From Linum tenue (lineage: Eukaryota; Streptophyta; Magnoliopsida; Malpighiales; Linaceae): 64,000 nt of DNA. The stretch covers positions 1,798,001 through 1,862,000 of the forward strand of contig CAMGYJ010000006.1 of NCBI GenBank assembly GCA_946122785.1, given 5' to 3'. A program made the position numbers and the translations under genes. Of this stretch, positions 19,474-34,600 are shown piece by piece. Positions within the stretch are counted from its first letter, which is position 1. Every line of letters begins with the position of its first letter. The notes beneath the pieces were generated by a model. It saw nothing but the letters and a program-made list of their open reading frames with translations. It had not been told where the DNA came from and did no database searches.

Positions 19474-22400
19474 GTTTATGTGTTTATATGACTAAACCAA
19501 TCATTGAATCACATTTCCATCAACATTACAAGACATTTGGAGTGCAAATCCACCTTATTGTGCAATTTGGCGTCGGTACTAAGAGTTCATACTCGTGCAC
19601 ATCTTGTCATTATGACACAATTAAGCGGTTTATGTATTTATATGACTAAACCAATCATTGAATCACATGTCCATCAACATTACAAGACATTTGGAGTGGA
19701 AATCCACCTTATTGTGCAATTTGGAGTAGGTACTAAGAGTTCGTGCTCGTGCACATCTTATCATTATTACACAATTAAGCGGTTTATGTGTTTACATGAC
19801 TAAACCAATCAAAGAAACACAAGTCTATCAACATTACAAGACATTTGGAGTGCAAATCCACCTTAATGTGCAATTTGGGGTCGGTAATAAGAGTTCGTAC
19901 TCATGCACATCTTGTCATTATGACACAATTAAGCGGTTTATGTGTTTATATGACTAAACCAATCATTGAATAACAAGTCTATCAACATTACAAGACATTT
20001 GGAGTGCAAATCCACCTTATTGCGCAATTTGGAGTCGGTACTAAGAGTTCGTACTCGTGCACATCTTGTCATTATGACACAATTAAACGGTTTATGTGTT
20101 TATATGACTAAACCAATCATTGAATCACATGACCATCAACATTACAAGCATTTGGAGAGCAAATCCACCTTATTGTGCAATTTGGAGTCTGTACTAAGAG
20201 TTCGTACTCGTGCACATCTTGTCATTATGACACAATTAAGCGCTTTATGTGTTTATATGACTAAACCAATCATTGAATCACAAGTCTATCAACATTACAA
20301 GACATTTGGAGTGAAAATCCACCTTATTGCACAATTTGGAGTCGGTACTAAGAGTTCGTACTCGTGAACATCTTGTCATAATGACACAATTAAGCGGTTT
20401 ATGTGTTTATATGACTAAACCAATCATTGAATCACATGTCCATCAACATTACAAGACATTTGGAGAGCAAATCCACCTTATTGTGCAATTTGGAGTTGGT
20501 ACTAAGAGTTCGTACTCGTGCACATCTTGTCATTATGACACAATTAAGCGCTTTATGTGTTTATATGACTAAACCAATCATTGAATCACATTTCCATCAA
20601 CATTACAAGACATTTGGAGTGCAAATCCACCTTATTGTGCAATTTGGCGTCGGTACTAAGAGTTCTGACTCGTGCACATCTTGTCATTATGACACAATTA
20701 AGCGGTTTATGTGTTTATATGACTAAACTAATCATTGAATCACATGTCCATCAACATTACAAGACATTTGGAGTGGAAATCCACCTTATTGTGCAATTTG
20801 GAGTAGGTACTAAGAGTTCGTGCTCGTGCACATATTATCATTATTACACAATTAAGCGGTTTATGTGTTTACATGACTAAACCAATCAAAGAAACACAAG
20901 CTTATCAACATTACAAGACATTTGGAGTGCAAATCCACCTTAATGTGCAATTTGGGATCGGTAATAAGAGTTCGTACTCATGCACATCTTGTCATTATGA
21001 CACAATTAAGCGGTTTATGTGTTTATATGACTAAACCAATCATTGAATCACAAGTCTATCAACATTACAAGACATTTGGAGTGCAAATCCACCTTATTGC
21101 GCAATTTGGAGTCGGTACTAAGAGTTCGTACTCGTGCACATCTTGTCATTATGACACAATTAAAAGGTTTATGTGTTTATATGACTAAACCAATCATTGA
21201 ATCACATGTCCACCAACATTACAAGCATTTGGAGAGCAAATCCACCTTATTGTGCAATTTGGAGTCTGTTCTAAGAGTTCGTACTCGTGCACATCTTGTC
21301 ATTATGACACAATTAAGCGCTTTATGTGTTTATATGACTAAACCAATCATTGAATCACAAGTCCATCAACATTACAAGACATTTGGAGTGGAAATCCTAC
21401 TTATTGTGCAATTTGGAGTCGGTACTAAGAGTTCGTACTCGTGCACATCTTGTCATAATGACACAATTAAGCGGTTTATGTGTTTATATGACTAAACCAA
21501 TCATTGAATCACATGTCCATCAACATTACAAGACATTTGGAGAGCAAATCCACCTTATTGTGCAATTTGGAGTTGGTACTAAGAGTTCGTACTCGTGCAC
21601 ATCTTGTCATTATGATACAATTAAGCGCTTTATGTGTTTATATGACTAAACCAATCATTGAATCACAAGTCTATAAACATTACAAGACATTTGGAGTCCA
21701 AATCCACCTTATTGCGCAATTTGGAGTCGGTACTAAGAGTTCGTACTCGTGTACATCTTGTCATTATGACACAATTAAGCGCTTTATGTGTTTATATGAC
21801 TAAACCAATCATTGAATCACATGTCCATCAAGATTACAAGACATTTGGAGTGGAAATCCACCTTATTGTGCAATTTGGAGTCGGTACTAAGAGTTCGTGC
21901 TCGTGCACATCTTGTCATTATGACACAATTAAGCGGTTTATGTGTTTACATGACTAAACCAATCATTGAATCACATTTCAATCAACATTACAAGACATTT
22001 GGAGTGCAAATCCACCTTATTGTGCAATTTGGAGTCGGTACTAAGAGTTCGTACTCGTGCACATCTTGTCATTATGACACAATTAAGCGGTTTATGTGTT
22101 TATATGACTAAACCAATCATTGAATCACATTTCCATCAACATTACAAGACATTTGGAGTGCAAATCCACCTTATTGTGCAATTTGGCGTCGGTACTAAGA
22201 GTTCTGACTCGTGCACATCTTGTCATTATGACACAATTAAGCGGTTTATGTGTTTATATAACTAAACCAATCATTGAATCACATGTCCATCAACATTACA
22301 AGACATTTGGAGTGGAAATCCACCTTATTGTGCAATTTGGAGTAGGTACTAAGAGTTCGTGCTCGTGCACATCTTATCATTATTACACAATTAAGCGGTT

Positions 22401-25400
22401 TATGTGTTTACATGACTAAACCAATCAAAGAAACACAAGTCTATCAACATTACAAGACATTTGGAGTGCAAATCCACCTTAATGTGCAATTTGGGTTCGG
22501 TAATAAGAGTTCGTACTCATGCACATCTTGTCATTATGACACAATTAAGCGGTTTATGTGTTTATATGACTAAACCAATCATTGAATCACAAGTCTATCA
22601 ACATTACAAGATATTTGGAGTGCAAATCCACCTTGTTGCGAAATTTGGAGTCGGTACTAAGAGTTCGTACTCGTGCACATCTTGTCATTATGACACAATT
22701 AAACGGTTTATGTGTTTATATGACTAAACCAATCATTGAATCACATGTCCATCAACATTACAAGCATTTGGAGAGCAAATCCACCTTATTGTGCAATTTG
22801 GAGTCGGTACTAAGAGTTCGTACTCGTGCACATCTTGTCATTATGACACAATTAAGCGCTTTATGTGTTTATATGACAAAACCAATCATTGAATCACATG
22901 TCCATCAAAATTACAAGACATTTGGAGTGGAAATCCACCTTATTGTGCAATTTGGCGTCGGTACTAAGAGTTCGGACTCGTGCACATCTTGTCAATATGA
23001 CACAATTAAGCGGTTTATGTGTTTATATGACTAAACCAATCATTGAATCACATGTCCATCAACATTACAAGACATTTGGAGTGGAAATCCACCTTATTGT
23101 GCAATTTGGAGTCGGTACTAAGAGTTCGTGCTCGTGCACTTCTTGTCATTATGACACAATTAAGCGGTTTATGTGTTTACATGACTAAACCAATCAAAGA
23201 AACACAAGTCTATCAACATTACAAGACATTTGGAGTGAAAATCCACCTTAATGTGCAATTTGGAGTCGGTAATAAGAGTTCGTACTCATGCACATCTTGT
23301 CATTATGACACAATTAAGCGGTTTATGTGTTTATATGACTAAACCAATCATTGAATCACATGTCCATCAACATTACAAGACATTTGGAGTGGAAATCCAC
23401 CTTATTGTGCAATTTGGAGTAGGTACTAAGAGTTCGTGCTCGTGCACATATTATCATTATTACACAATTAAGCGGTTTATGTGTTTACATGACTAAACCA
23501 ATCAAAGAAACACAAGCTTATCAACATTACAAGACATTTGGAGTGCAAATCCACCTTAATGTGCAATTTGGGATCGGTAATAAGAGTTCGTACTCATGCA
23601 CATCTTGTCATTATGACACAATTAAGCGGTTTATGTGTTTATATGACTAAACCAATCATTGAATCACAAGTCTATCAACATTACAAGACATTTGGAGTGC
23701 AAATCCACCTTATTGCGCAATTTGGAGTCGGTACTAAGAGTTCGTACTCGTGCACATCTTGTCATTATGACACAATTAAAAGGTTTATGTGTTTATATGA
23801 CTAAACCAATCATTGAATCACATGTCCACCAACATTACAAGCATTTGGAGAGCAAATCCACCTTATTGTGCAATTTGGAGTCTGTTCTAAGAGTTCGTAC
23901 TCGTGCACATCTTGTCATTATGACACAATTAAGCGCTTTATGTGTTTATATGACTAAACCAATCATTGAATCACAAGTCCATCAACATTACAAGACATTT
24001 GGAGTGGAAATCCAACTTATTGTGCAATTTGGAGTCGGTACTAAGAGTTCGTACTCGTGCACATCTTGTCATAATGACACAATTAAGCGGTTTATGTGTT
24101 TATATGACTAAACCAATCATTGAATCACATGTCCATCAACATTACAAGACATTTGGAGAGCAAATCCACCTTATTGTGCAATTTGGAGTTGGGACTAAGA
24201 GTTCGTACTCGTGCACATCTTGTCATTATGATACAATTAAGCGCTTTATGTGTTTATATGACTAAACCAATCATTGAATCACAAGTCTATAAACATTACA
24301 AGACATTTGGAGTCCAAATCCACCTTATTGCGCAATTTGGAGTCGGTACTAAGAGTTCGTACTCGTGTACATCTTGTCATTATGACACAATTAAGCGCTT
24401 TATGTGTTTATATGACTAAACCAATCATTGAATCACATGTCCATCAAGATTACAAGACATTTGGAGTGGAAATCCACCTTATTGTGCAATTTGGAGTCGG
24501 TACTAAGAGTTCGTGCTCGTGCACATCTTGTCATTATGACACAATTAAGCGGTTTATGTGTTTACATGACTAAACCAATCAATTGAATCACATGTCAATC
24601 AACATTACAAGACATTTGGAGTGCAAATCCACCTTATTGTGCAATTTGGCGTCGGTACTAAGAGTTCTGACTCGTGCACATCTTGTCATTATGACACAAT
24701 TAAGCGGTTTATGTGTTTATATAACTAAACCAATCATTGAATCACATGTCCATCAACATTACAAGACATTTAGAGTGGAAATCCACCTTATTGTGCAATT
24801 TGGAGTAGGTACTAAGAGTTCGTGCTCGTGCACATCTTATCATTATTACACAATTAAGCGGTTTATGTGTTTACATGACTAAACCAATCAAAGAAACACA
24901 AGTCTATCAACATTACAAGACATTTGGAGTGCAAATCCACCTTAATGTGCAATTTGGGTTCGGTAATAAGAGTTCGTACTCATGCACATCTTGTCATTAT
25001 GACACAATTAAGCGGTTTATGTGTTTATATGACTAAACCAATCATTGAATCACAAGTCTATCAACATTACAAGATATTTGGAGTGCAAATCCACCTTGTT
25101 GCGAATTTGGAGTCGGTACTAAGAGTTCGTACTCGTGCACATCTTGTCATTATGACACAATTAAACGGTTTATGTGTTTATATGACTAAACCAATCATTG
25201 AATCACATGTCCATCAACATTACAAGCATTTGGAGAGCAAATCCACCTTATTGTGCAATTTGGAGTCGGTACTAAGAGTTCGTACTCGTGCACATCTTGT
25301 CATTATGACACAATTAAGCGCTTTATGTGTTTATATGACTAAACCAATCATTGAATCACATGTCCATCAACATTACAAGACATTTGGAGTGGAAATCCAC

Positions 25401-28400
25401 CTTATTGTGCAATTTGGCGTCGGTACTAAGAGTTCGGACTCGTGCACATCTTGTCATTATGACACAATTAAGCGGTTTATGTGTTTATATGACTAAACCA
25501 ATCATTGAATCACATGTCCATCAACATTACAAGACATTTGGAGTGGAAATCCACCTTATTGTGCAATTTGGAGTCGGTACTAAGAGTTCGTGCTCGTGCA
25601 CTTCTTGTCATTATGACATAATTAAGCGGTTTATGTGTTTACATGACTAAACCAATCAAAGAAACACAAGTCTATCAACATTACAAGACATTTGGAGTGA
25701 AAATCCACCTTAATGTGCAATTTGGAGTCGGTAATAAGAGTTCGTACTCATGCACATCTTGTCATTATGACACAATTAAGCGGTTTATGTGTTTATATGA
25801 CTAAACCAATCATTGAATCACATGTCCATCAACATTACAAGACATTTGGAGTGGAAATCCACCTTATTGTGCAATTTGGAGTCGGTACTAAGAGTTCGTG
25901 CTCGTGCACTTCTTGTCATTCTGACACAATTAAGCGGTTTATGTTTTTACATGACTAAACCAATCAAAGAATCACAAGTCTATGAACATTACAAGACATT
26001 TGGCGTGCAAATCCATCTTAATGTGCAATTTGGAGTCAGTACTAAGAGTTCGTACTCATGCACATTTTGTCATTATGACACAATTAAGCGGTTTATGTGT
26101 TTACATGACTAAACCAATCAAAGATCACAAGTCTATGAACATTACAAGACATTTGGAGTCCAAATCCACCTTATTGCGCAATTTGGAGTCGGTACTAAGA
26201 GTTCGTACTCATGCACATCTTGTCATTATGACACAATTAAGCGGTTTATGTGTTTATATGACTAAACCAATCATTGAATCACATGTCCATCAAGATTACA
26301 AGACATTTGGAGTGGAAATCCACCTTATTGTGCAATTTGGAGTCGGTACTAAGAGTTCGTGCTCGTGCACATCTTGTCATTATGACACAATTAAGCGGTT
26401 TATGTGTTTACATGACTAAACCAATCAAAGAATCACAAGTCTATGAACATTACAAGACATTTGGCGTGCAAATCCATCTTAATGTGCAATTTGGAGTCGG
26501 TACTAAGAGTTCGTACTCATGCACATTTTGTCATTATGACACAATTAAGCGGTTTATGTGTTTACATGACTAAACCAATCAAAGATCACAAGTCTATGAA
26601 CATTACAAGACATTTGGAGTGCAAATCCATCTTAATGTGCAATTTGGAGTCGGTACTAAGAGTTCGTACTCATGCACATCTTGTCATTATGACACAATTA
26701 AGCGGTTTATGTGTTTATATGACTAAACCAATCATTGAATCACAAGTCTATAAACATTACAAGACATTTGGAGAGCAAATCCACCTTATTGCGCAATTTG
26801 GAGTCGGTACTAAGAGTTCGTACTCGTGCACATCTTGTCATAATGACACAATTAACCGCTTTATGTGTTTATATGACTAAACCAATCATTGAATCACATG
26901 TCCATCAACATTACAAGACATTTGGAGAGCAAATCCACCTTATTGTGCAATTTGGAGTCGGTACTAAGAGTTCGTACTCGTGCACATCTTGTCATTATGA
27001 CACAATTAAGGGGTTTATGTGTTTATATGACTAAACCAATCATTGAATCACATGTCCATCAACATTACAAGACATTTGGAGTGAAAATCCACCTTATTGT
27101 GCAATTTGGCGTCGGTACTAAGAGTTCGGACTCGTGCACATCTTGTCATTATGACACAATTAAGCGGTTTATGTGTTTATATGACTAAACCAATCATTGA
27201 ATCACATGTCCATCAACATTACAAGACATTTGGAGTGGAAATCCACCTTATTGTGCAATTTGGAGTCGGTACTAAGAGTTCGTGCTCGTGCACATCTTGT
27301 CATTATGACACAATTAAGCGGTTTATGTGTTTACATGACTAAACCAATCAAAGAAACACAAGTCTATCAACATTACAAGACATTTGGAGTGCAAATCCAC
27401 CTTAATGTGCAATTTGGAGTCGGTAATAAGAGGTCGTACTCGTGCACATCTTGTCATTATGACACAATTAAGCGGTTTATGTGTTTATATGACTAAACCA
27501 ATCATTGTATCACATGTCCATCAACATTACAAGACATTTGGAGAGCAAATCCACCTTATTGTGCAATTTGGAGTCGGTACTAAGAGTTCGTACTCGTGCA
27601 CATCTTGTCATTATGACACAATTAAGCGCTTTATGTGTTTTATGACTAATCCAATCATTAAATCACAAGTCTATCAACATTACAAGACATTTGGAGTGAA
27701 AATCCACCTTATTGCGCAATTTGGAGTCGGTACTAAGAGTTCGTACTCGTGCACATCTTGTCATAATGACACAATTAAGAGGTTTATGTGTTTATATGAC
27801 TAAACAAATCATTGAATCACGTGTCCATCAACATTACAAGACATTTCGAGAGCAAATCCACCTTATTGTGCAATTTGGAGTCGGTACTAAGAGTTCGTAC
27901 TCGTGCACATCCTGTCATTATTACACAATTAAGCGCTTTATGTGTTTATATGACTAAACCAATCATTGAATCACAAGCCCAACAACATTACAAGACATTT
28001 GGAGTGGAAATCCACCTTATTGTGCAATTTGTAGTCGGTACTAAGAGTTCGTGCTCGTGCACATCTTGTCATTATGACACAATTAAGCGGTTTATGTGTT
28101 TATATGACTAAACCAATCATTGAATCACAAGTCTATCAACATTACAAGACATTTGGAGTGAAAATCCACCTTATTGTGCAATTTGGAGTCGGTACTAAGA
28201 GTTCGTGCTCGTGCACATCTTGTCATTATGACACAATTAAGCGGTTTATGTATTTATATGACAAAACCAATCATTGAATCACATGTCCATCAACATTACA
28301 AGACATTTGGAGTGAAAATCCACCTTATTGTGCAATTTGGCGTCGGTACTAAGAGTTCGGACTCGTGCACATCTTGTCATTATGACACAATTAAGCGGTT

Positions 28401-28525
28401 TATGTGTTTATATGACTAAACCAATCATTGAATCACATGTCCATCAACATTACAAGACATTTGGAGTGGAAATCCACCTTATTGTGCAATTTGTAGTCGG
28501 TACTAAGAGTTCGTGCTCGTGCACA
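19474..28525 (+). repeat. 154-bp satellite, block 2 (about 59 monomers)
   Basis: Same family and orientation as block 1, resuming in register after element A. It starts with the right target-duplication copy. Monomer types are mixed and the strict 8-mer order is lost. A large tandem duplication occupies about 20.7-25.8 kb. A 461-bp three-monomer duplication with a shared 1-bp deletion (AAAGATCACAAG) lies near 25.98-26.88 kb. The block is cut by a gap. Confidence 0.97.
20740..25800 (+). repeat. Tandem duplication of about 17 monomers (2.6 kb) inside the satellite
   Basis: Private variants recur at a constant offset of 2616 bp: GCACATATTATCATT near 20829 and 23445, CACAAGCTTATC near 20896 and 23512, TTTGGGATCGG near 20951 and 23567, GTCCACCAAC near 21208 and 23824, GTCTGTTCTAAG near 21265 and 23881, and CATCAAGATTAC near 21826 and 24442. 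After about 21957/24573 the offset drops by one monomer to about 2462 (TTTGGGTTCGG near 22490 and 24953, CACTTCTTGTC near 23136 and 25598). The second copy has therefore lost one monomer. The copies meet near 23.35 kb. Confidence 0.85.
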
Positions 28526-28625
28526 NNNNNNNNNNNNNNNNNNNNNNNNNNNNNNNNNNNNNNNNNNNNNNNNNNNNNNNNNNNNNNNNNNNNNNNNNNN
28601 NNNNNNNNNNNNNNNNNNNNNNNNN
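28526..28625. other. Assembly gap, exactly 100 N
   Basis: A run of 100 unknown bases inside the satellite, with satellite on both sides. A round 100 is the usual placeholder for a gap of unknown size, so the true array may be much longer here. Confidence 0.98.
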
Positions 28626-31600
28626 TATGACTAAACCAATCATTGAATCACATGTCATCAACATTACAAGACATTTGGAGTGCAAATCCACCTTAATGTG
28701 CAATTTGGAGTCGGTAATAAGAGTTCGTACTCATGCACATCTTGTCATTATGACACAATTACGCGGTTTAGGTGTTTATATGACTAAACCAATCATTGAA
28801 TCACATGTCCATCAACATTACAAGACATTTGGAGTGGAAATCCACCTTATTGTGCAATTTGGAGTCGGTACTAAGAGTTCGTGCTCGTGCACATCTTGTC
28901 ATTATGACACAATTAAGCGGTTTATGTGTTTACATGACTAAACCAATCAAAGAATCACAAAGTCTATCAACATTACAAGACATTTGGAGAGCAAATCCAC
29001 CTTATTGTGCAATTTGGAGTCGGTACTAAGAGTTCGTACTCGTGCACATCTTGTCATTATGACACAATTAAGCGGTGTATATGTTTATATGACTAAACCA
29101 ATCATTGAATCACATGTCCATCAACATTACAAGACATTTGGAGTGGAAATCAACCTTATTGTGCAATTTGGAGTCGGTACTAAGAGTTCGTGCTCCTGCA
29201 CATCTTGTCATTATGACACAATTAAGCGGTTTATGTGTTTACATGACTAAACCAATTAAGAATCACAAGTCTATCAACATTACAAGACATTTGGAGAGCA
29301 AATCCACCTTATTGTGCAATTTGGAGTCGGTACTAAGAGTTTGTACTCGTGCACATCTTGTCATTATGACACAATTAAGCGGTTTATGTGTTTATATGAC
29401 TAAACCAATCATTGAATCACATTGTCCATCAACATTACAAGACATTTGGGGTGGAAATCCACCTTATTGTGCAATTTGGAGTCTGGTACTAAGAGTTCGT
29501 GCTCGTGCACATCTTGTCATTATGACACAATTAAGCGGTTTATGTGTTTAGATGACTAACCAATCAAAGAATCACAAAGTCTATCAACATTACAAGACAT
29601 TTGGAGAGCAAATCCACCTTATTGTGCAATTTGGAGTCGGTACTAAGAGTTCGTACTCGTGCACATCTTGTCATTATGACACAATTAAGCGGTGTATATG
29701 TTTATATGACTAAACCAATCATTGAATCACATGTCCATCAACATTACAAGACATTTGGAGTGGAAATCAACCTTATTGTGCAATTTGGAGTCGGTACTAA
29801 GAGTTCGTGCTCCTGCACATCTTGTCATTATGACACAATTAAGCGGTTTATGTGTTTACATGACTAAACCAATTAAAGAATCACAAGTCTATCAACATTA
29901 CAAGACATTTGGAGAGCAAATCCACCTTATTGTGCAATTTGGAGTCGGTACTAAGAGTTCGTACTCGTGCACATCTTGTCATTATGACACAATTAAGCGG
30001 TTTATGTGTTTATATGACTAAACCAATCATTGAATCACATGTCCATCAACATTACAAGACATTTGGAGTGCAAATCCACCTTAATTGTGCAATTTGGAGT
30101 CGGTACTAAGAGTTCGTACTCATGCACATCTTGTCATTATGACACAATTACGCGGTTTAGGTGTTTATATGACTAAACCAATCATTGAATCACAAGTCTA
30201 TCAACATTACAAGACATTTGGAGTGCAAAATCCACCTTATTGCGCAATTTGGAGTCGTTACTAAGAGTTCGTACTCATGCACATCTTGTCATTATGACAC
30301 AATTAAGCGGTTTATGTGTTTATATGACTAACCAATAATTGAATCACATGTCCATCAACATTACAAGACATTTGGAGTGCAAATCCACCTTAATGTGCAA
30401 TTTGGAGTCGGTAATAAGAGTTCGTACTCATGCACATCTTGTCATTATGACACAATTACGCGGTTTAGGTGTTTATATGACTAAACCAATCATTGAATCA
30501 CAAGTCTATCAACATTACAAGACATTTGGAGTGCAATCCACCTTATTGCGCAATTTGGAGTCGGTACTAAGAGTTCGTACTCATGCACATCTTGTCATTA
30601 TGACACAATTAAGCGGTTTATGTGTTTATATTACTAAACCAATCATTGAATCACAAGTCTATCAACATTACAAGACATTTGGAGTGCAAATCCACCTTAT
30701 TGCGCAATTTGGAGTCGGTACTAAGAGTTCGTACTCGTGCACATCTTGTCATTATGACACAATTAAGCGGTTTATGTGTTTATATGACTAAACCAATCAT
30801 TGAATCACATGTCCATCAACATTACAAGACATTTGGGGTGGAAATCCACCTTATTGTGCAATTTGGAGTCGGTACTAAGAGTTCGTACTCGTGCACATCT
30901 TGTCATTATGACACAATTAAGCGGGTTTATGTGTTTATATGACTAAACCAATCAGTTGAATCACATGTCCATCAACATTACAAGGACATTTGGAGTGGAA
31001 ATCCACCTTATTGGGCAATTTGGAGTCGGGTACTAAGAGTTCGTGCTCTCGTGCACATCTTTTCATTATGACACAATTAAGCCGTTTATGTGTTTATATG
31101 ACTAAACCAATCATTGAATCACAAGGCTATCAACATTACAAGACATTTGGAGTGCAAATCCACCTTTAGTGCGCAATTTGGAGTCGGTAATAAGAGTTCG
31201 TAGTCGTGCACATCTTGTCATTAGACACAATTAAGCGGTTTATGTGTTTATATGACTAAACCAATCATTGAATCACATGTCCATCAACATTACAAGACAT
31301 TTGGGGTGGAAATCCACCTTATTGTGCAATTTGGAGTCGTACTAAGAGTTCGTGCTCGGTGCACATCTTGTCATTATGACACAATTAAGCGGTTTATGTG
31401 TTTAGATGACTAAACCAATCAAAGAATCACAAAGTCTATCAACATTACAAGACATTTGGAGAGCAAATCCACCTTATTGTGCAATTTGGAGTCGGTACTA
31501 AGAGTTCGTACTCGTGCACATCTTGTCATTATGACACAATTAAGCGGTTTATATGTTTTATATGACTAAACCAATCATTGAATCACATGTCCATCAACAT

Positions 31601-34600
31601 TACAAGACATTTGGAGTGGAAATCAACCTTATTGTGCAATTTGGAGTCGGTACTAAGAGTTCGTGCTCCTGCACATCTTGTCATTATGACACAATTAAGC
31701 GGTTTATGTGTTTACATGACTAAACCAATCAAAGAATCAAGATTTTATCAACATTACAAGACATATGGAGTGCAAATCCACCTTAATGTGCAATTGGAGT
31801 CGGAATAAAAGTTCGTACTCATGCAACATCTTGTCATTATCACACAATTAAGCGGTTTATGTGTTTATATGACTAAACCAATCATTGAATCACAAGTCTA
31901 TCAACATTACAAGACATTTGGAGTGCAAATCCACCTTATTGCGCAATTTGGAGTCGGTACTAAGAGTTCGTACTCATGCACATCTTGTCATTATGACACA
32001 ATTAAGCGGTTTATGTGTTTATATTACTAAACCAATCATTGAATCACAAGTCTATCAACATTACAAGACATTTGGAGTGCAAATCCACCTTATTGCGCAA
32101 TTTGGAGTCGGTACTAAGAGTTCGTACTCGTGCACATCTTGTCATTATGACACAATTAAGCGGTTTATGTGTTTATATGACTAAACCAATCATTGAATCA
32201 CATGTCCATCAACATTACAAGACATTTGGAGTGGAAATCCACCTTATTGGGCAATTTGGAGTCGGTACTAAGAGTTCGTGCTCTCGTGCACATCTTGTCA
32301 TTACGACACAATTAAGCGGTTTATGTGTTTACATGACTAAAGCAATCAAAGAATGACAAGCCTATCAACATTACTAGACATTGGAGTGCAAATCCACCTT
32401 AATGTGCAATTTGGAGTCGGTAATAAGAGTTCGTACTCATGCACATCTTGTCATTAAGACACAATTAAGCGGTTTATGTGTTTATATGACTAAACCAATC
32501 ATTGAATCACATGTCCATCAACATACAAGACATTTGGAGTGGAAATCCACACTTATTGTGCAATTTGGAGTAGGTACTAAGAGTTCGTGCTCGTGCACAT
32601 CTTGTCATTATGACACAATAAACGGTTTATGTGTTTTACATGACTAAACCAATCAAAGAATCACAAGTCATTTAGGGTGGAAATCCACCTTATTGTGCAA
32701 TTTGGAGTCGGTACTAAGAGTTCGTACTCGTGCACATCTGTCATTATGACACAATTAAGCGGTTTATGTGTTTATATGACTAAACCAATCATTGAATCAC
32801 ATGTCCATCAACATTACAAGACATTTGGAGTGGAAATCAACCTTATTGTGCAATTTGGACTCGGTACTAAGAGTTTCTACTCGTGCACATCTTGTCATTA
32901 TGACACAATTAAGCGGTTTATGTGTTTATATGACTAAACCAATCATTGAATCACATGTCCATCAACATTACAAGACATTTGGAGTGGAAATCAACCTTAT
33001 TTTGTAATATGGACACGGTACTAAGAGTTTGTACTCGTGCACATCTTGTCATTATCACACAATTAAGCGGTTTATGTGTTTATATGACTAAACCAATCAT
33101 TGAATCACAAGTCTATCAACATTACAAGACATTTGGAGTGCAAATCCACCTTATTGCGCAATTTGGAGTCGGTACTAAAGAGTTCGTACTCATGCACATC
33201 TTGTCATTATGACACAATTAAGCGGTTTATGTGTTTATATTACTAAACCAATCATTGAATCACAAGTCTATCAACATTACAAGACATTTGGAGTGCAAAT
33301 CCACCTTATTGCGCAATTTGGAGTCGGTACTAGAGTTCGTACTCGTGCACATCTTGTCATTATGACACAATTAAGCGGTTTATGTGTTTATATGACTAAA
33401 CCAATCATTGAATCACATGTCCATCAACATTACAAGACATTTGGAGTGCAAATCCACCTTATTGCGCAATTTGGAGTCGGTAATAAGAGTTCGTACTCAT
33501 GCACACATCTTTTTCATTATGACACAATTACGCGGTTTAGGGTTTTATATGACTAAACCAATCATTGAATCACAAGTCTATCAACATTACAAGACATTTG
33601 GAGTGCAAATCCACCTTATTGCGCAATTTGGAGTCGGTACTAAGAGTTCGTTACTCCTGCACATCTTGTCATTATGACACAATTAAGCGGTTTATGTGTT
33701 TATATTACTAAACCAATCATGGAATCACAAGTCTATCAACATTACAAGACATTTGGAGTGCAAATCCACCTTATTGCGCAAATTGGAGTCGGTACTAAGA
33801 GTTCGTACTCGTGCACATCTTGTCATTATGACACAATTAAGCGGTTTATGTGTTTATATGACTAAACCAATCATTGAATCACATGTCCATCAACATTACA
33901 AGACATTTGGAGTGGAAATCAACCTTATTGTGCAATTTGGAGTCGGTACTAAGAGTTCGTGCTCCTGCACATCTTGTCATTATGACACAATTAAGCGGTT
34001 TATGTGTTTACATGACTAAACCAATCAAAGAATCAAGATTTTATCAACATTACAAGACATATGGAGTGCAAATCCACCTTAATGTGCAATTGGAGTCGGG
34101 AATAAAAGTTCGTACTCATGCACATCTTGTCATTATCACACAATTAAGCGATTTATGTGTTTATATGACTAAACCAATCATTGAATCACAAGTCTATCAA
34201 CATTACAAGACATTTGGAGTGCAAATCCACCTTATTGCGCAATTTGGAGTCGGTACTAAGAGTTCGTACTCATGCACATCTTGTCATTATGACACAATTA
34301 AGCGGTTTATGTGTTTATATTACTAAACCAATCATTGAATCACAAGTCTATCAACATTACAAGACATTTGGAGTGCAAATCCACCTTATTGCGCAATTTG
34401 GAGTCGGTACTAAGAGTTCGTACTCGTGCACATCTTGTCATTATGACACAATTAAGCGGTTTATGTGTTTATATGACTAAACCAATCATTGAATCACATG
34501 TCCATCAACATTACAAGACATTTGGAGTGGAAATCCACCTTATTGGGCAATTTGGAGTCGGTACTAAGAGTTCGTGCTCGTGCACATCTTGTCATTATGA

